NCBI GenBank assembly: GCA_964017065.1
Contig: OZ024784.1
Location: 2,540,598-2,604,597 of the forward strand
DNA length: 64,000 nt
From: Haliclona indistincta
Lineage: Eukaryota; Porifera; Demospongiae; Haplosclerida; Chalinidae
Direction of reading: 5' to 3'
Both the position numbers and the translations under genes were made by a program. The notes beneath the pieces are model-generated. The model was not told the DNA's origin. It saw only the letters and a list, made by a program, of their open reading frames with translations, and ran no database searches. This document shows, one piece after another, positions 32,995 through 45,359 of this stretch. Positions within the stretch are counted from its first letter, which is position 1, and each line of letters begins with the position of its first letter.

Positions 32995-35921
32995 CTTTAT
33001 TGTAGTCATTATTCATGTTATAATTACTAGAAAGATGTAAATAAATTATTAATTTCTGTTACTAGAAATGCAGTATGAAACATAACTATCTAGACTGCTG
33101 TGATTCAATTTTGCACTGCAGCAGTGCAGCAGCTAGTACAACAGCAGTGCATCAGCTAGTACAACAGCAGTGAGGCAGCTAGTACAGCAGCAGTGAGGCA
33201 GCTAGTACAATAGCAGTGAGGCAGCTAGTACAGCAGCAGTGAGGCAGCTAGTACAACAGCAGTGCATCAGCTAGTACAACAGCAGTGAGGCAGCTAGTAC
33301 AGCAGCAGTGAGGCAGCTAGTACAGCAGCAGTGAGGCAGCTAGTACAATAGCAGTGAGGCAGCTAGTACAACAGCAGTGAGGCAGCTAGTACAACAGCAG
33401 TGCATCAGCTAGTACAACAGCAGTGCAGCAGCTAGTACAACAGCAGTGAGGCAGCTAGTACAACAGCAGTGCATCAGCTAGTACAACAGCAGTGAGACAG
33501 CTAGTACAACAGCAGTGAGGCAGCTAGTACAACAGCAGTGAGGCAGCTAGTACAACAGCTTTGAGGCAGCTAGTACAACAGCTTTGAGGCAGCTAGTACA
33601 ACAGCAGTGCAGCAGCTAGTACAACAGCAGTGCAGCAGCTAGTACAACAGCAGTGAGGCAGCTAGTACAACAGCAGTGCATCAGCTAGTACAACAGCAGT
33701 GAGGCAGCTAGTACAGCAGCAGTGAGGCAGCTAGTACAATAGCAGTGAGGCAGCTAGTACAACAGCAGTGAGGCAGCTAGTACAACAGCAGTGCATCAGC
33801 TAGTACAACAGCAGTGCATCAGCTAGTACAACAGCAGTGAGGCAGCTAGTACAACAGCAGTGAGGCAGCTAGTACAACAGCAGTGAGGCAGCTAGTACAA
33901 CAGCAGTGCAGCAGCTAGTACAACAGCTTTGAGGCAGCTAGTACAACAGCAGTGCAGCAGCTAGTACAACAGCAGTGAGGCAGCTAGTACAACAGTAGTG
34001 CAGCAGTGCAACAGCGGCTAGTATTGTCTGGGGACGCCAGCAATGTTCATTTCTTGATATTAGGATTTTTTATCCAAACGCGCAGAGCTATCGTCAATCC
34101 AGTATTTCAAACCTGTATCGTTGTCATGAACTAGCAAAGAAAAGAGAATATGTTGACAGAGTCAAGCAAGTCAAATATTGGTCTTTTACTCCTCTTGTTT
34201 TCTCCACTACTGGTGGCATGGGAAGAGACTCAGTGAGGCAACACAATTTTATCAACATTAATTTTAGCAGATCAAATATCCATGAAAGAGAATTCTCACT
34301 ACAGTACTACCCTGGCTTGGTTAAGATGCTCATTATCCTTCTCGATCTCTCCTACATTCAGCCATGACTTGTATTCGTGGCAGCCGTGCAACATGTCATC
34401 ATGTCTCTGGCAGACCACTTGGAATTGCAGAATGCTGCCATTCCCAGGCTGGCTAATTTAACATTCGTTCCGTTTTAGTTATTCTTTTCTAGCTATTATT
34501 TCACCCTTATTATAAGTATTCACTAACCATTGCTCTCTTGTATTGTGTATGTTCTAAAAAAATTTGTGATGGATTGAGTTCAGTTCTTTTCCCTTGTATT
34601 GTTATTGTTCACGAAACAGAATTAAACAAGAATAATAACTATATGAAAAGTTAGCTGTAAACATTACACAGAAATTGTTAATGCTATCAATCCCAAAGAG
34701 AACTTAGCGCTAGATAGATGTGACCGAACGCAACTAAAGCTAGGAAATGGAAATAACTGGAACAAAAGCTGTGGTAAAGGATAGAGGCATGATCGAGTGA
34801 TCATACTAGACCAGATGAACCTGTATTGATGGAAACATTTATTTCTGATCTGGGACTTAAATCATAGCCTAATCACACACACCACAGGAACATACGAAAA
34901 GGGCCTTCTCCTGCGGTAATAATATGGATGCTAATTTCAGTCTAATTGGTGTAGTGCAAAACATCACTGAACTACCTACCATACCACTGCAGCACTATAG
35001 TAGCACGTAGACTAGTGATGGTATGTTTAGTGAGACATAGATACTTAGTGATACTCCTTGTGCTGCTATCAGTCACCAAATCACTGTGACTACTACTAAT
35101 GATTTGCATGCTGCATCTTAGATGTATTAACTTTAGTAATAAATTTAAGCGCTGAGTTTTATGGTAAAACTATCCGAACCAATGCTGGAATACATAGTTG
35201 TGAGCATGTAACAGATGTTCAGTATTATTATGTTCAGTGCTGCTTTACTCTCAGATGTAGCTTGGTGAATTGTTTATTCTACTTGAAAATTGTATTGTTG
35301 ATAAGACAAGCGAAAAAGTTATGCATGCACATACATAAGTTTGTTAAGCCGCGGTAATTCAAAAATACCGCCGGTGATTCGGAAGTATTAACCTTAGCTA
35401 TACTGCAAAACTACAGATCGCCTGGATAAACTATTTCGCCATGAGGTAGGTGCATCTGTTGGGTCTATCGTGATCACTCTCTTGATTACATTCTAGTTAC
35501 CTGGTGAAACTTTGCTGTCTACTATAGGAACGCTGGCATCTCCTGAAGTTAGACAAAATGATCAAAGCGTGTGACTGGAGCATGGAATCTACAACAGCGA
35601 TTTGATGGAATTCTGACAGACAAGCAGCTAAAAATAATACCCTCTGCAAATGTATGTAACTTGACTCATGGCTCATTAGTACTATCGTTCTAATTATGTG
35701 AACTAGTTTGATTTTTCCCTTGTGTATATAATGGGACATGTGCTAAGTATAATCAGTTCTAGCCTTGTCATGAAAATCAGTTCATGCTGAGAATCTGTTT
35801 GCTCGTTACCTGGCGGTACCTAACGCTACATGTACAACATCCCAGCAACTACTCTACACAGGCACGTACAATATGGAGAAATATAGGACAGAAACAAAAG
35901 CAACAATTTATGAAATAGTAA
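32995..35921. other. Palindrome spacer
   Basis: 2.9 kb of unique sequence separates the arms. It contains the 23-bp minisatellite (33103-34015). No supported genes were found, only scattered open frames below 85 codons without splice or family support. Confidence 0.6.
33103..34015. repeat. 23-bp minisatellite
   Basis: About 40 copies of cagctagtacaacagcagtg with ag/ca variants, arranged head to tail. Variant types (gaggcag, gcatcag, gcagcag, ctttgag) occur in repeating blocks, suggesting block-wise amplification. Confidence 0.96.
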
Positions 35922-38130
<2,209 letters not shown>

Positions 38131-38289
38131 GTCCATATGGAAATAGGCCACTTTACCTTACGTAACGGTTACGTAGTCATAAATGGTCTGATCTTGTGGA
38201 CGCTCGCTCTCTAGCTAGCTCTCGATCTGTCCCAGGGTTTTCAACTTGAAGTGTTAATCTGTTTGCTGATTTTCAGCATATAACGAGCC

Positions 38290-41200
38290 ATGCAAACGGT
38301 AGGACCTTGTGTGTGAGTCAGTATAACTCCTCAAGCTGATTCCTCTTTGGCTTCATGCAGTTGAGGGAAAAATTCATTGGTGCCTATGAAGCCCTCAGGA
38401 AGGGAGTGGTCATTCTGGCATCTGCTTTACTAATCTTTATTGCAGCCAGAAATTCTCTCATTTGGTATGACTACAAGTACTGCGTAACACCAATGTTAAG
38501 GGTGCACGCAACTAATTAATATTCACGGCGCTGCGCATTGCTATGGTCAGTGTTTCTGGAAAACTAAAGCAGCAGACAGAGCAATTTTAGCAGTATATAT
38601 AGCAAGTGCGTCTTGATAGCTACTCGTATCATGAAATTTAACGGGCTGGCTTGCTCGCAAGAAAACGGAGAGACGCGGTCGATGATCGACGTGTTTATGC
38701 ATAAAACTCGGTGGCAAAGACTTCTGTGAGCTCAAGATTCTGGAAATGCAAGTTTCAGCAAAGCTACTGTCTAGTAACAGAACGATTTTTCTAAATAAAC
38801 CCCACACTGCTGAGAAAAACGGGAAAATCCGTGCTGCTCGGCCGGCAATGGTGCTTTATAGGCGCGCTAGCGAAAAAATCGTTCTGTTATTAGATTGTAG
38901 CTTTACTGAAACTTGCATTTCCAGAATCTTGAGCTCACAGAAGTCTTTGCCACCGAGTTTTATGCATAAACACGTCGATCATCGACCGCGTCTCTCCGTT
39001 TTCTTGCGAGCAAGCCAGCCCGTTAAATTTCATGATACGAGTAGCTATCAAGACGCACTTGCTATATATATCGCTAAAATTGCTCTGTCTGCTGCTTTAG
39101 TTTTCCAGAAACACTGACCATAGCAATGCGCAGCGCCGTGAATATTAATTAGTTGCGTGCACCCTTAAAAATTGGCAGTTGATTTTCAAATTAATGTCGG
39201 CAATCTTTGAATGTCAACAGTGCGGCTGCTATGAATATAATTATTGTGTGGTTGCTGACATGACATAGCAACTGTTTACACGACAAACCACAGGCAATAG
39301 CAACTGTATACTCAGCTAGCATTCCAATGACGCTGCCCTAACCAACACGCATTTTTGGCATAAAACTTAGCCAACGCTCGCTGGATCTAGACGTCTTTTA
39401 GCTCTACGTGATCGCCAACACGTGGGCTATACGGTTATACCGTAACAGAACGATTTTTCTAAATAAACGCCACACTGCCGAGAAAAACGGGAAAATCCAT
39501 GCTGCTCGAAGGGCAACGGTGCTTTCTAGGCGCGCTAGCGAAAAAATCGCTCTGTTACTAGATTGTAGCTTTGTTGAAACTTGCATTCTGGAATCTTGAG
39601 CTCATTCAAGTCTTCACTGGTGAGTTTTATGAATAAACACGTCGATCATGGACCACGTCTCTCCGTGTTCTTGCGAGCAAGCCAGCCCGTTAAATTTCAT
39701 GATACAAGTAGTTATCCAGACGCACTAGCTATACTGCTAATATCGCTCTGTCTGCTGCTTTAGTTTTCTAGAAACACTGACCATAGCAACGCGCAGCGCC
39801 GTGAATATTAATTAGTTGCGTGCACCCTTAAAAATTGGCAGTTGATTTTCAAATTAATGTCGGCAATCTTTGAATGTCATTGAGTAAATTAAAATGACCA
39901 CCAACCTCTGGTAGGAGTGTACTGGCACCACAGTACACCTAATTTGCAATATGCAGTGTTGCCTCTAACAAAAATTTTAGATTATAATTATGTGAATTCT
40001 TGTGAGCAGCGCTCTATGCTTGACAGCCTAAGAATTTATTTGTGTGCATATCATCAGTGTACAAACTTGCTTGTTATGAATTTCTGACTATATCACAGCA
40101 CAGTAACACTGGAATTTTCAGCCTTTTCATCAATGAATTCTTGTGGTTTCATTTCCCATTAACAATGCAGCTGACGGCCTAATACTCTTTACTGTAAAGC
40201 CTAGTTCACAATGGGTTACATTGACAGTGCCGCGTTGCGTCGCAAGAGATAGAACATTTTTCTATCCTCGTGACGCATCATGCAGCAGTCAAAAAATAAA
40301 TGCGTTTCACCGTGCCCCACTCTCCAGATATCGCACGTGTATACACGATATACGAATATTTACACGAAGAACAAAGCAAAAAGTAGATAGATGTAGATGC
40401 ACGAGGCAAAGGAAATTACACTAGAAATATTTCGTGTATAATTAGTTTGACAGCCACACTCATTTTAAACATGGCGATCTCGAACTGGATGATTTCTTTT
40501 TGCTCTTCCTGGTGTTGCGCCAACAACAAATGAAAGTTAAGTGCAAATTTTTACAAAGCATACATGAACAATGAAGGGAAATGCTAGATTTGTGTTTGAT
40601 CATGGAAAAACAACACTTTTTATGTGTTCATTTCAGTATATGAAAATACACAAAAGTAGATGTGTATTTTAAAAGTAAATACAAATATATATGTTACGGA
40701 CCGATTTACAACCGTTGGCCGGTTTTAAAGCCGGCCGGCCTGTTTCAAAGCCGGCTAGCCCGTTTTAAAGCCGGCCAGCAATTTATCTGCGCGATATACG
40801 CAGTAGTGTATCTGCGCAATATAGCCACATGTTGTCGATTAAGCTGTGTGAGTACTGTTAGATCGTTACACGCAGCTTAGACTAGTATAGAGTTCTCACT
40901 GCTAGCGACGATCCGTGATCATGTGGAAGATTCGTTCAACTCGTTCTTGACCAAACGCTTTCTTCCTGGCGCCAAACTAGCTGGGGGAACGAGCGGAGTC
41001 ATTCATGCTGGAAAGGATTATTCGTGTACTAATCTAACATTTTTCTTCCACTGCAGGTGATGACTCTAGGACGTATCTCAACATTTTTTTGATCAAATTC
41101 ACAAGCACTGTACTCACTGTACTGTACAGCACTGTACTCACTGTAGCATGCATCATACGATAACAATTAACATGAAGTTGACAAAGAAAGCACGGTGGTG

Positions 41201-42953
41201 CACTATTATTGGCTGTGAAAAGATGTACACGTACGTCTGTTAATAGTAAGCATTCAGAGCATAGATGTGCCAGAGAGCCTATGGAACTAGAATCAGTAGA
41301 ATGTCACTTCTGTAAGAATGCTGTACTTTAATAATGTACAGCATTCAAACTGGAATACAAAACTCCCTGCATGGATACACCATTCACAGGGAATACGTAA
41401 TACATCAGGGATATACGCACAATTTTCTTATGTATCATGCCGCGGTTTTAAAATGGGCTGACGCGCTAATGTCGTTTTAAATCGGGCCAGCCGGATTTAA
41501 AACGGGCCAGCCCATTTCAAAGCCGGCGGCCCGTTTTAAAACGGTCCGGGTTGCAAAATGGTCCGTAACATATACACGGATAATTTTGCTAAGTAATAGT
41601 AAATAGAGAGTAAAGAGAAAAATGTAGATGTGCAATGTCTGCCACACTCGTCGCGATGTATTGTGAACAATATTCCGTGTTGCGTCACTAAGCTTTGCGG
41701 CTCGTATTGTGAACTAGGCTTAACTGTTATAGTGTCATAATTTGAACATGGAAGTGACATATTGATTACACTGTGTATTCACAACATGTATTACAACCCG
41801 GCACCATGTCATTGATATTCAATAGAGACCTCTAGCCGCTATAGAATGTTAGGTTTCTTCCTGCCTTAGGCACTTGGAGCAGTTCTGGGGAGCCTCTAAG
41901 ACATTCTGGTCTAATCGCTGGGCCACCATGTACCAGCTGTCAGGAGAGAATGACTTTATAATGTTTACTGTGGGTAAGTCACGCCTCCTCCAACCTGCTC
42001 ATCACCTCTCTTCCTGCTGCCCAGGATCTACAATAGTGTCAATAAAAGCATTTATTGTGTTCAATGCATTCTTTATGTTTGTCGATCTCACTGGTCGACC
42101 AAAGTGGATGTTACAGTACAGAATACAAGAGGAACGGAATGTGCCTGTGGGTCCTTTTGAATAAAATACATCATTTTTATGTTTCTTTGTAGATAAATTT
42201 TGCTCGCTATTGGAAAACTCTAAAACTGTCTATGTTTAACTGTGTTTTTGTTGGTCCATCCGTTCTTCTTTTTACCTGGCCTATGGCTCGTTGGTTTGGT
42301 GTATCATCTTCCTATGAGCTACCCACTTTCTCTGTTGCAATTTTTAATCTCCTCTTCTTCGTCATTATTGAGGAGATATTGTTCTATTATATTCACAGGT
42401 TAGTTGATATCCTTATCATGTACTTTATCTCATACTGGTTGGTTATTAGGCTGTTACATCATCCTCGTTTATACAAATACATTCACAAGATACATCATGA
42501 GTTGACTGATCCTTTTGGCGCTGGCTCTATCTATTGCCATCCTGTAGAGCACTTTATTCTCAATGTGTTTCCACTAGTGATGGGACCAGTATTAATCAGT
42601 GCACATATGTCCACTATGTACCTATGGTTTGTAATGGGTATTGCCAATTCTACCAACGCACACACTGGTTACCATCTCCCTTTCATGGCCTCTCCTGAAG
42701 CTCACAACTATCATCATGCTAAGTGAGTAGCAAAAAATTCATTTAGCTTGCACTTCACTTCTCTTTCAGGTTCAATCAGAACTTTGGTGTGCTTGGTATA
42801 CTGGATCGTCTACACAGCACTGATGAAGGATTCCGTCGCAGCAAGGCCTATGAGCGACACATCCTCCTCCTTGGTCTCTCTCCTGCCAAAGAACTGATTC
42901 CAGATACTCCCAAGACCAAAGACTTGTCGTGTTCACCAGAATACTGCCAGTAA
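38290..42953 (+). CDS. FAXDC2: FAXDC2-like fatty-acid/sterol hydroxylase, copy 1
   Basis: A membrane di-iron oxygenase of the fatty-acid hydroxylase/C4-methylsterol oxidase superfamily, acting on lipids at the ER (family knowledge). Seven exons (38290-38298, 38361-38464, 41870-41973, 42025-42146, 42193-42398, 42450-42722, 42770-42953) give 1002 nt (333 aa, the human FAXDC2 length). All histidine boxes are present: HRLLHH, HKIHHE, CHPVEH and AHNYHHAK. Several hydrophobic helices are visible (VVILASALLIFIAA, VAIFNLLFFVIIEE). Intron 2 is swollen to 3.4 kb by transposons. Near-identical to copy 5, which lies inverted. Confidence 0.93.
38500..39164. mobile_element. 665-bp fold-back element with TTAA target duplication
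   Basis: Long inverted arms of about 285 bp (38500-38785 and 38877-39164) begin gggtgcacgcaactaattaa. TTAA flanks both sides (38496-38499, 39165-39168). The paralogous intron of copy 5 (around 62530) has a single TTAA and no element. The TTAA target suggests a piggyBac- or Kolobok-like mobilising transposase. There is no coding capacity. Confidence 0.93.
39440..39827. repeat. Solo right half of the fold-back element plus duplicated flank
   Basis: A diverged copy of about 38770-39164, including the middle and right arm. It is followed by the same ~50-bp host flank (aattggcagttgattttcaa) that follows the complete element at 39168. The original flank continues only after this copy. Confidence 0.85.
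40185..41725. mobile_element. Older MITE (ttcacaat termini) with secondary insertion
   Basis: Termini matching agcctagttcacaat / attgtgaactaggctt also occur, uninterrupted, at 61974-62166 in copy 5. In copy 1 about 1.3 kb (roughly 40321-41640) has been inserted between the halves. Confidence 0.7.
40692..41570. mobile_element. 879-bp TIR element with subterminal GGCC/TTTAAA repeats
   Basis: The termini tgttacggaccgatttacaa and ttgcaaaatggtccgtaaca are inverted repeats flanked by TATA (40688-40691, 41571-41574). Just inside both ends are several copies of a ccgg-rich/ttttaaa motif such as gccggttttaaagccgg and cccgttttaaaacggg, as in binding-site clusters of some DNA transposons. No transposase is seen. 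Confidence 0.8.
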
Positions 42954-43108
42954 TGAGAACAACCAAAGCACAATTACTAACTAATCAGCTTGTAACAACG
43001 TTAACATTCATCAGTACACATAGTAGATTTTGAGTGTAAAAAGAATGTTAGTTTTGATCAGACATTAGAGCATAGAATGTTGCTGAACACTTTAATTTTC
43101 GTTTATAG
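42954..43108. other. FAXDC2-like copy 1 3' flank
   Basis: Corresponds to sequence downstream of copy 5 (about 60600-60714). No gene is present. Confidence 0.5.
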
Positions 43109-43836
43109 CAGACATGCCAACTCTCACGCATTGCGCGTGAGACACACGCATTTGTGGTCCATCTCACGCTCTCACGCAGACAAGTGCGAATGTCACGCAT
43201 TACAGCAACCAACTTGAATAACCACACCTACTAGGTGTGGTTACTACGTCAACGTACGTACGCGTGGTGTGCACGTTGAATTGTTGTAGCAAAAACTCTA
43301 CTGGCTCCATTCCGCTACTATAACTACTGAGTACTCTGCTGTGTTAACAATCAATGGCTTCAACAATAACAAGTGATTCTGAGCTTGAAGAGGGCAGTAG
43401 TTCTAATTTGAATGTTTCACCATTAAAGAGAGGAAGAAGTTCAACTAGTCCTGCAGATTGTGATGATGATGATCATGAAGATGAACTGAGTGATACAGAT
43501 ACTGAAGAAATTGCTAGCAAGAGGAGGTTCAATGGAGCAGCTACATGTGTATATAGGCAATCCACATGCATTTTACTGCAAATTGTCATGAAAACTGGCC
43601 AATTCTGAATCATGTACCACATTTGAACCACCATCTACTGTCTTGGAAACAGCAAAGAAAGCAACAAGACAATACAATCGTGCTGAACAAAAACTGAGAA
43701 CAGTATTATCACACGCATGTCATGTGAATTATTAAAATTTGAAACCCCTGAAAGCATGTCTCACTCATTTTACCCTAATCTCACTCATTTTGATTGAGTG
43801 TGTCACTCCTTTGTGAAAAAAGGGTTGGCATGTCTG
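43109..43836. mobile_element. 728-bp TIR element carrying an 84-codon ORF
   Basis: The termini cagacatgccaac and gttggcatgtctg are flanked by ttatag (43103-43108, 43837-43842). The copy 4/5 intergenic region (about 60550-60575) shows the empty site. Subterminal sequence is packed with tcacgca repeats (43125-43200). The ORF 43354-43608 encodes an acidic, Ser-rich peptide starting MASTITSDSELEEGSSS, possibly the first exon of a lost autonomous transposase; no catalytic domain is seen. Confidence 0.88.
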
Positions 43837-43842
43837 TTATAG

Positions 43843-44498
43843 TCTTCTAGCTATCCTCGAGTCGCTAACTGTCGTGGTACTATAATGAGTGTGGGCGTTG
43901 TAGTGATAGCTGCCACATCCACAGATATCTCTGCCAGATAGACTGAGCTCAGACGAAAAAGCATATCGAACTAGAGTTCTAATGAACACATACCCGTGCG
44001 CTGAGCTAAGGTCTACATAGTTAGTACACGACTACTACAGCATACTGCAACAGCTAGTCCATAGACAGCTCCAGAAAGAATGATACCCTGCGATCAACGT
44101 ACGAGACAGACTGACTGTGCAGGCTAGGACTGCATATATGGATATCGATAAGAGGTTGGGTGACACGCCCACAATGCCGTAAAGTGCTCTTATAAGAACT
44201 CCTAGCTTTAGAAACCCATGGATTAGCTGCTCTAGCAAGGCTTGCCAGCACAGAAAACGTCTTCATAGGTCTATAAATTCAGTGAAGAAGCTGCAGAGAG
44301 AGTTTTCGTGGAGATTTTCGAGCGGTAAGACGCAAACAGCCGTGTTTTTTGCCGACACACATATATCCACACACACACACACATATAGACGGACACGAAC
44401 GCATAACCCTGGCGCATACTGCGCACGGGTAAATATCGATACTTACTGTTTCTGTAAGGTACTGACTGTGCGTCAGCAAAACTGATCAGAGGGTGATA
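43843..44498. other. FAXDC2-like copy 2 upstream region with likely insertion
   Basis: The ends match the region upstream of copy 4 (60342-60560), but about 460 bp near 43975-44430 has no counterpart there. That segment is bordered by atatcg on both sides and contains mirrored acccgtgcgc/gcgcacgggt near 44003 and 44421, so a further small transposon is likely. Confidence 0.5.
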
Positions 44499-44889
44499 AT
44501 GGCTTCAACAGTCCATAATTCAACTATTTTGTAAGTTGACTACTCGACAAGAATAAACAAGCTACCTTTATTATAATAATATAAATACAAATCAGGCGTT
44601 TGGAGCAGTTTTGGGAAGCCTCCGGGACATTCTTGTCTAATCGTTGGGCCACTATATACCAGCTGTCAGGAGAGAATGACTTTATCATGTACACTTTGAG
44701 TAAATCTCGTTCATAGCATTATGTCTAGTTACATGTTCTCTACTCCTCTCATGCAGTCACCACTGTCGCTATTGCTATTGCTTTCTCTTTCTGTAATCTT
44801 ATATATGGATTTATCGATCTCACTGGTTGCCTAAATGGGTTCACAAATACAAGATACAGGATCAGAAAGAACCATGCAGTGAGTTAATG
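44499..44889 (+). pseudogene. Truncated FAXDC2-like hydroxylase, copy 2
   Basis: Exon 1 (starts MASTVHNSTIL), exon 2 (LEQFWEASGTFLSNRWATIY) and exon 3 match copy 4 closely. A one-base loss near 44829 (ggttgcctaaat versus ggttggcctaaat in copy 4) shifts the frame, and the sequence stops after exon 3. All histidine-box exons are missing. At about 44884-44888 it is fused to the 3' end of a paralog-A-type gene with shared ttaat at the joint. It cannot encode an active enzyme. Confidence 0.9.
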
Positions 44890-45358
44890 TGCTGAATCTA
44901 ACATGTAACTCTTACTCATTCAACTGTCCTAGGTAGCTAATCATTATGAATTCAACTTTTTGCTGTTCATAACATGTTAAGGAATGTGTCGCGCATTTGT
45001 GAACCATCAGTTATGAATAGAGGAAGTTTTTTAGTTCTCATTGACACTACTCACTTCCACATAATTATGATATTGACCTCTTGGAACAACAAACCAAGGG
45101 CCAGCTGAACTGATCTAGTATCTACAATGGTAGTAGAGACCATGACCAATCTGTAAATTACTAGCAGCACACTACAAGCATTGCTGCAATTGAAGGTCGT
45201 CATTTTTACCAGGAGGCCTTTGATTTTATTTGTAGAGTTCCTTGAGGAAAAGGTCAAAAGATGACAAGTATTTGAGAACATGCAGCCCTCACTTAATATG
45301 TTAAATGTGCAGATTGTTCTGTCAATCCATAAAAACAAAATAAAACAAATTTGTACAT
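44884..45358. other. Duplicated 3' flank of the 18-Cys gene
   Basis: Begins with the last ~50 bp of a paralog-A-type coding sequence (with a small internal duplication cttactcattc) and continues as a near copy of 26582-27020. Beyond 45360 the same similarity covers the transporter's own final exons. Confidence 0.8.
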
Positions 45359-45359
45359 T

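Noticed and set aside
33103..34015. Regularly spaced repeats resembling a CRISPR array
   Set aside because: Units are contiguous 23-bp minisatellite copies with no unique spacers and no cas genes. The host is eukaryotic. The same holds for 1-4430.
43354..43608. Acidic ORF as an independent host gene
   Set aside because: It lies wholly inside a TIR element with target duplications and is absent from the paralogous empty site.
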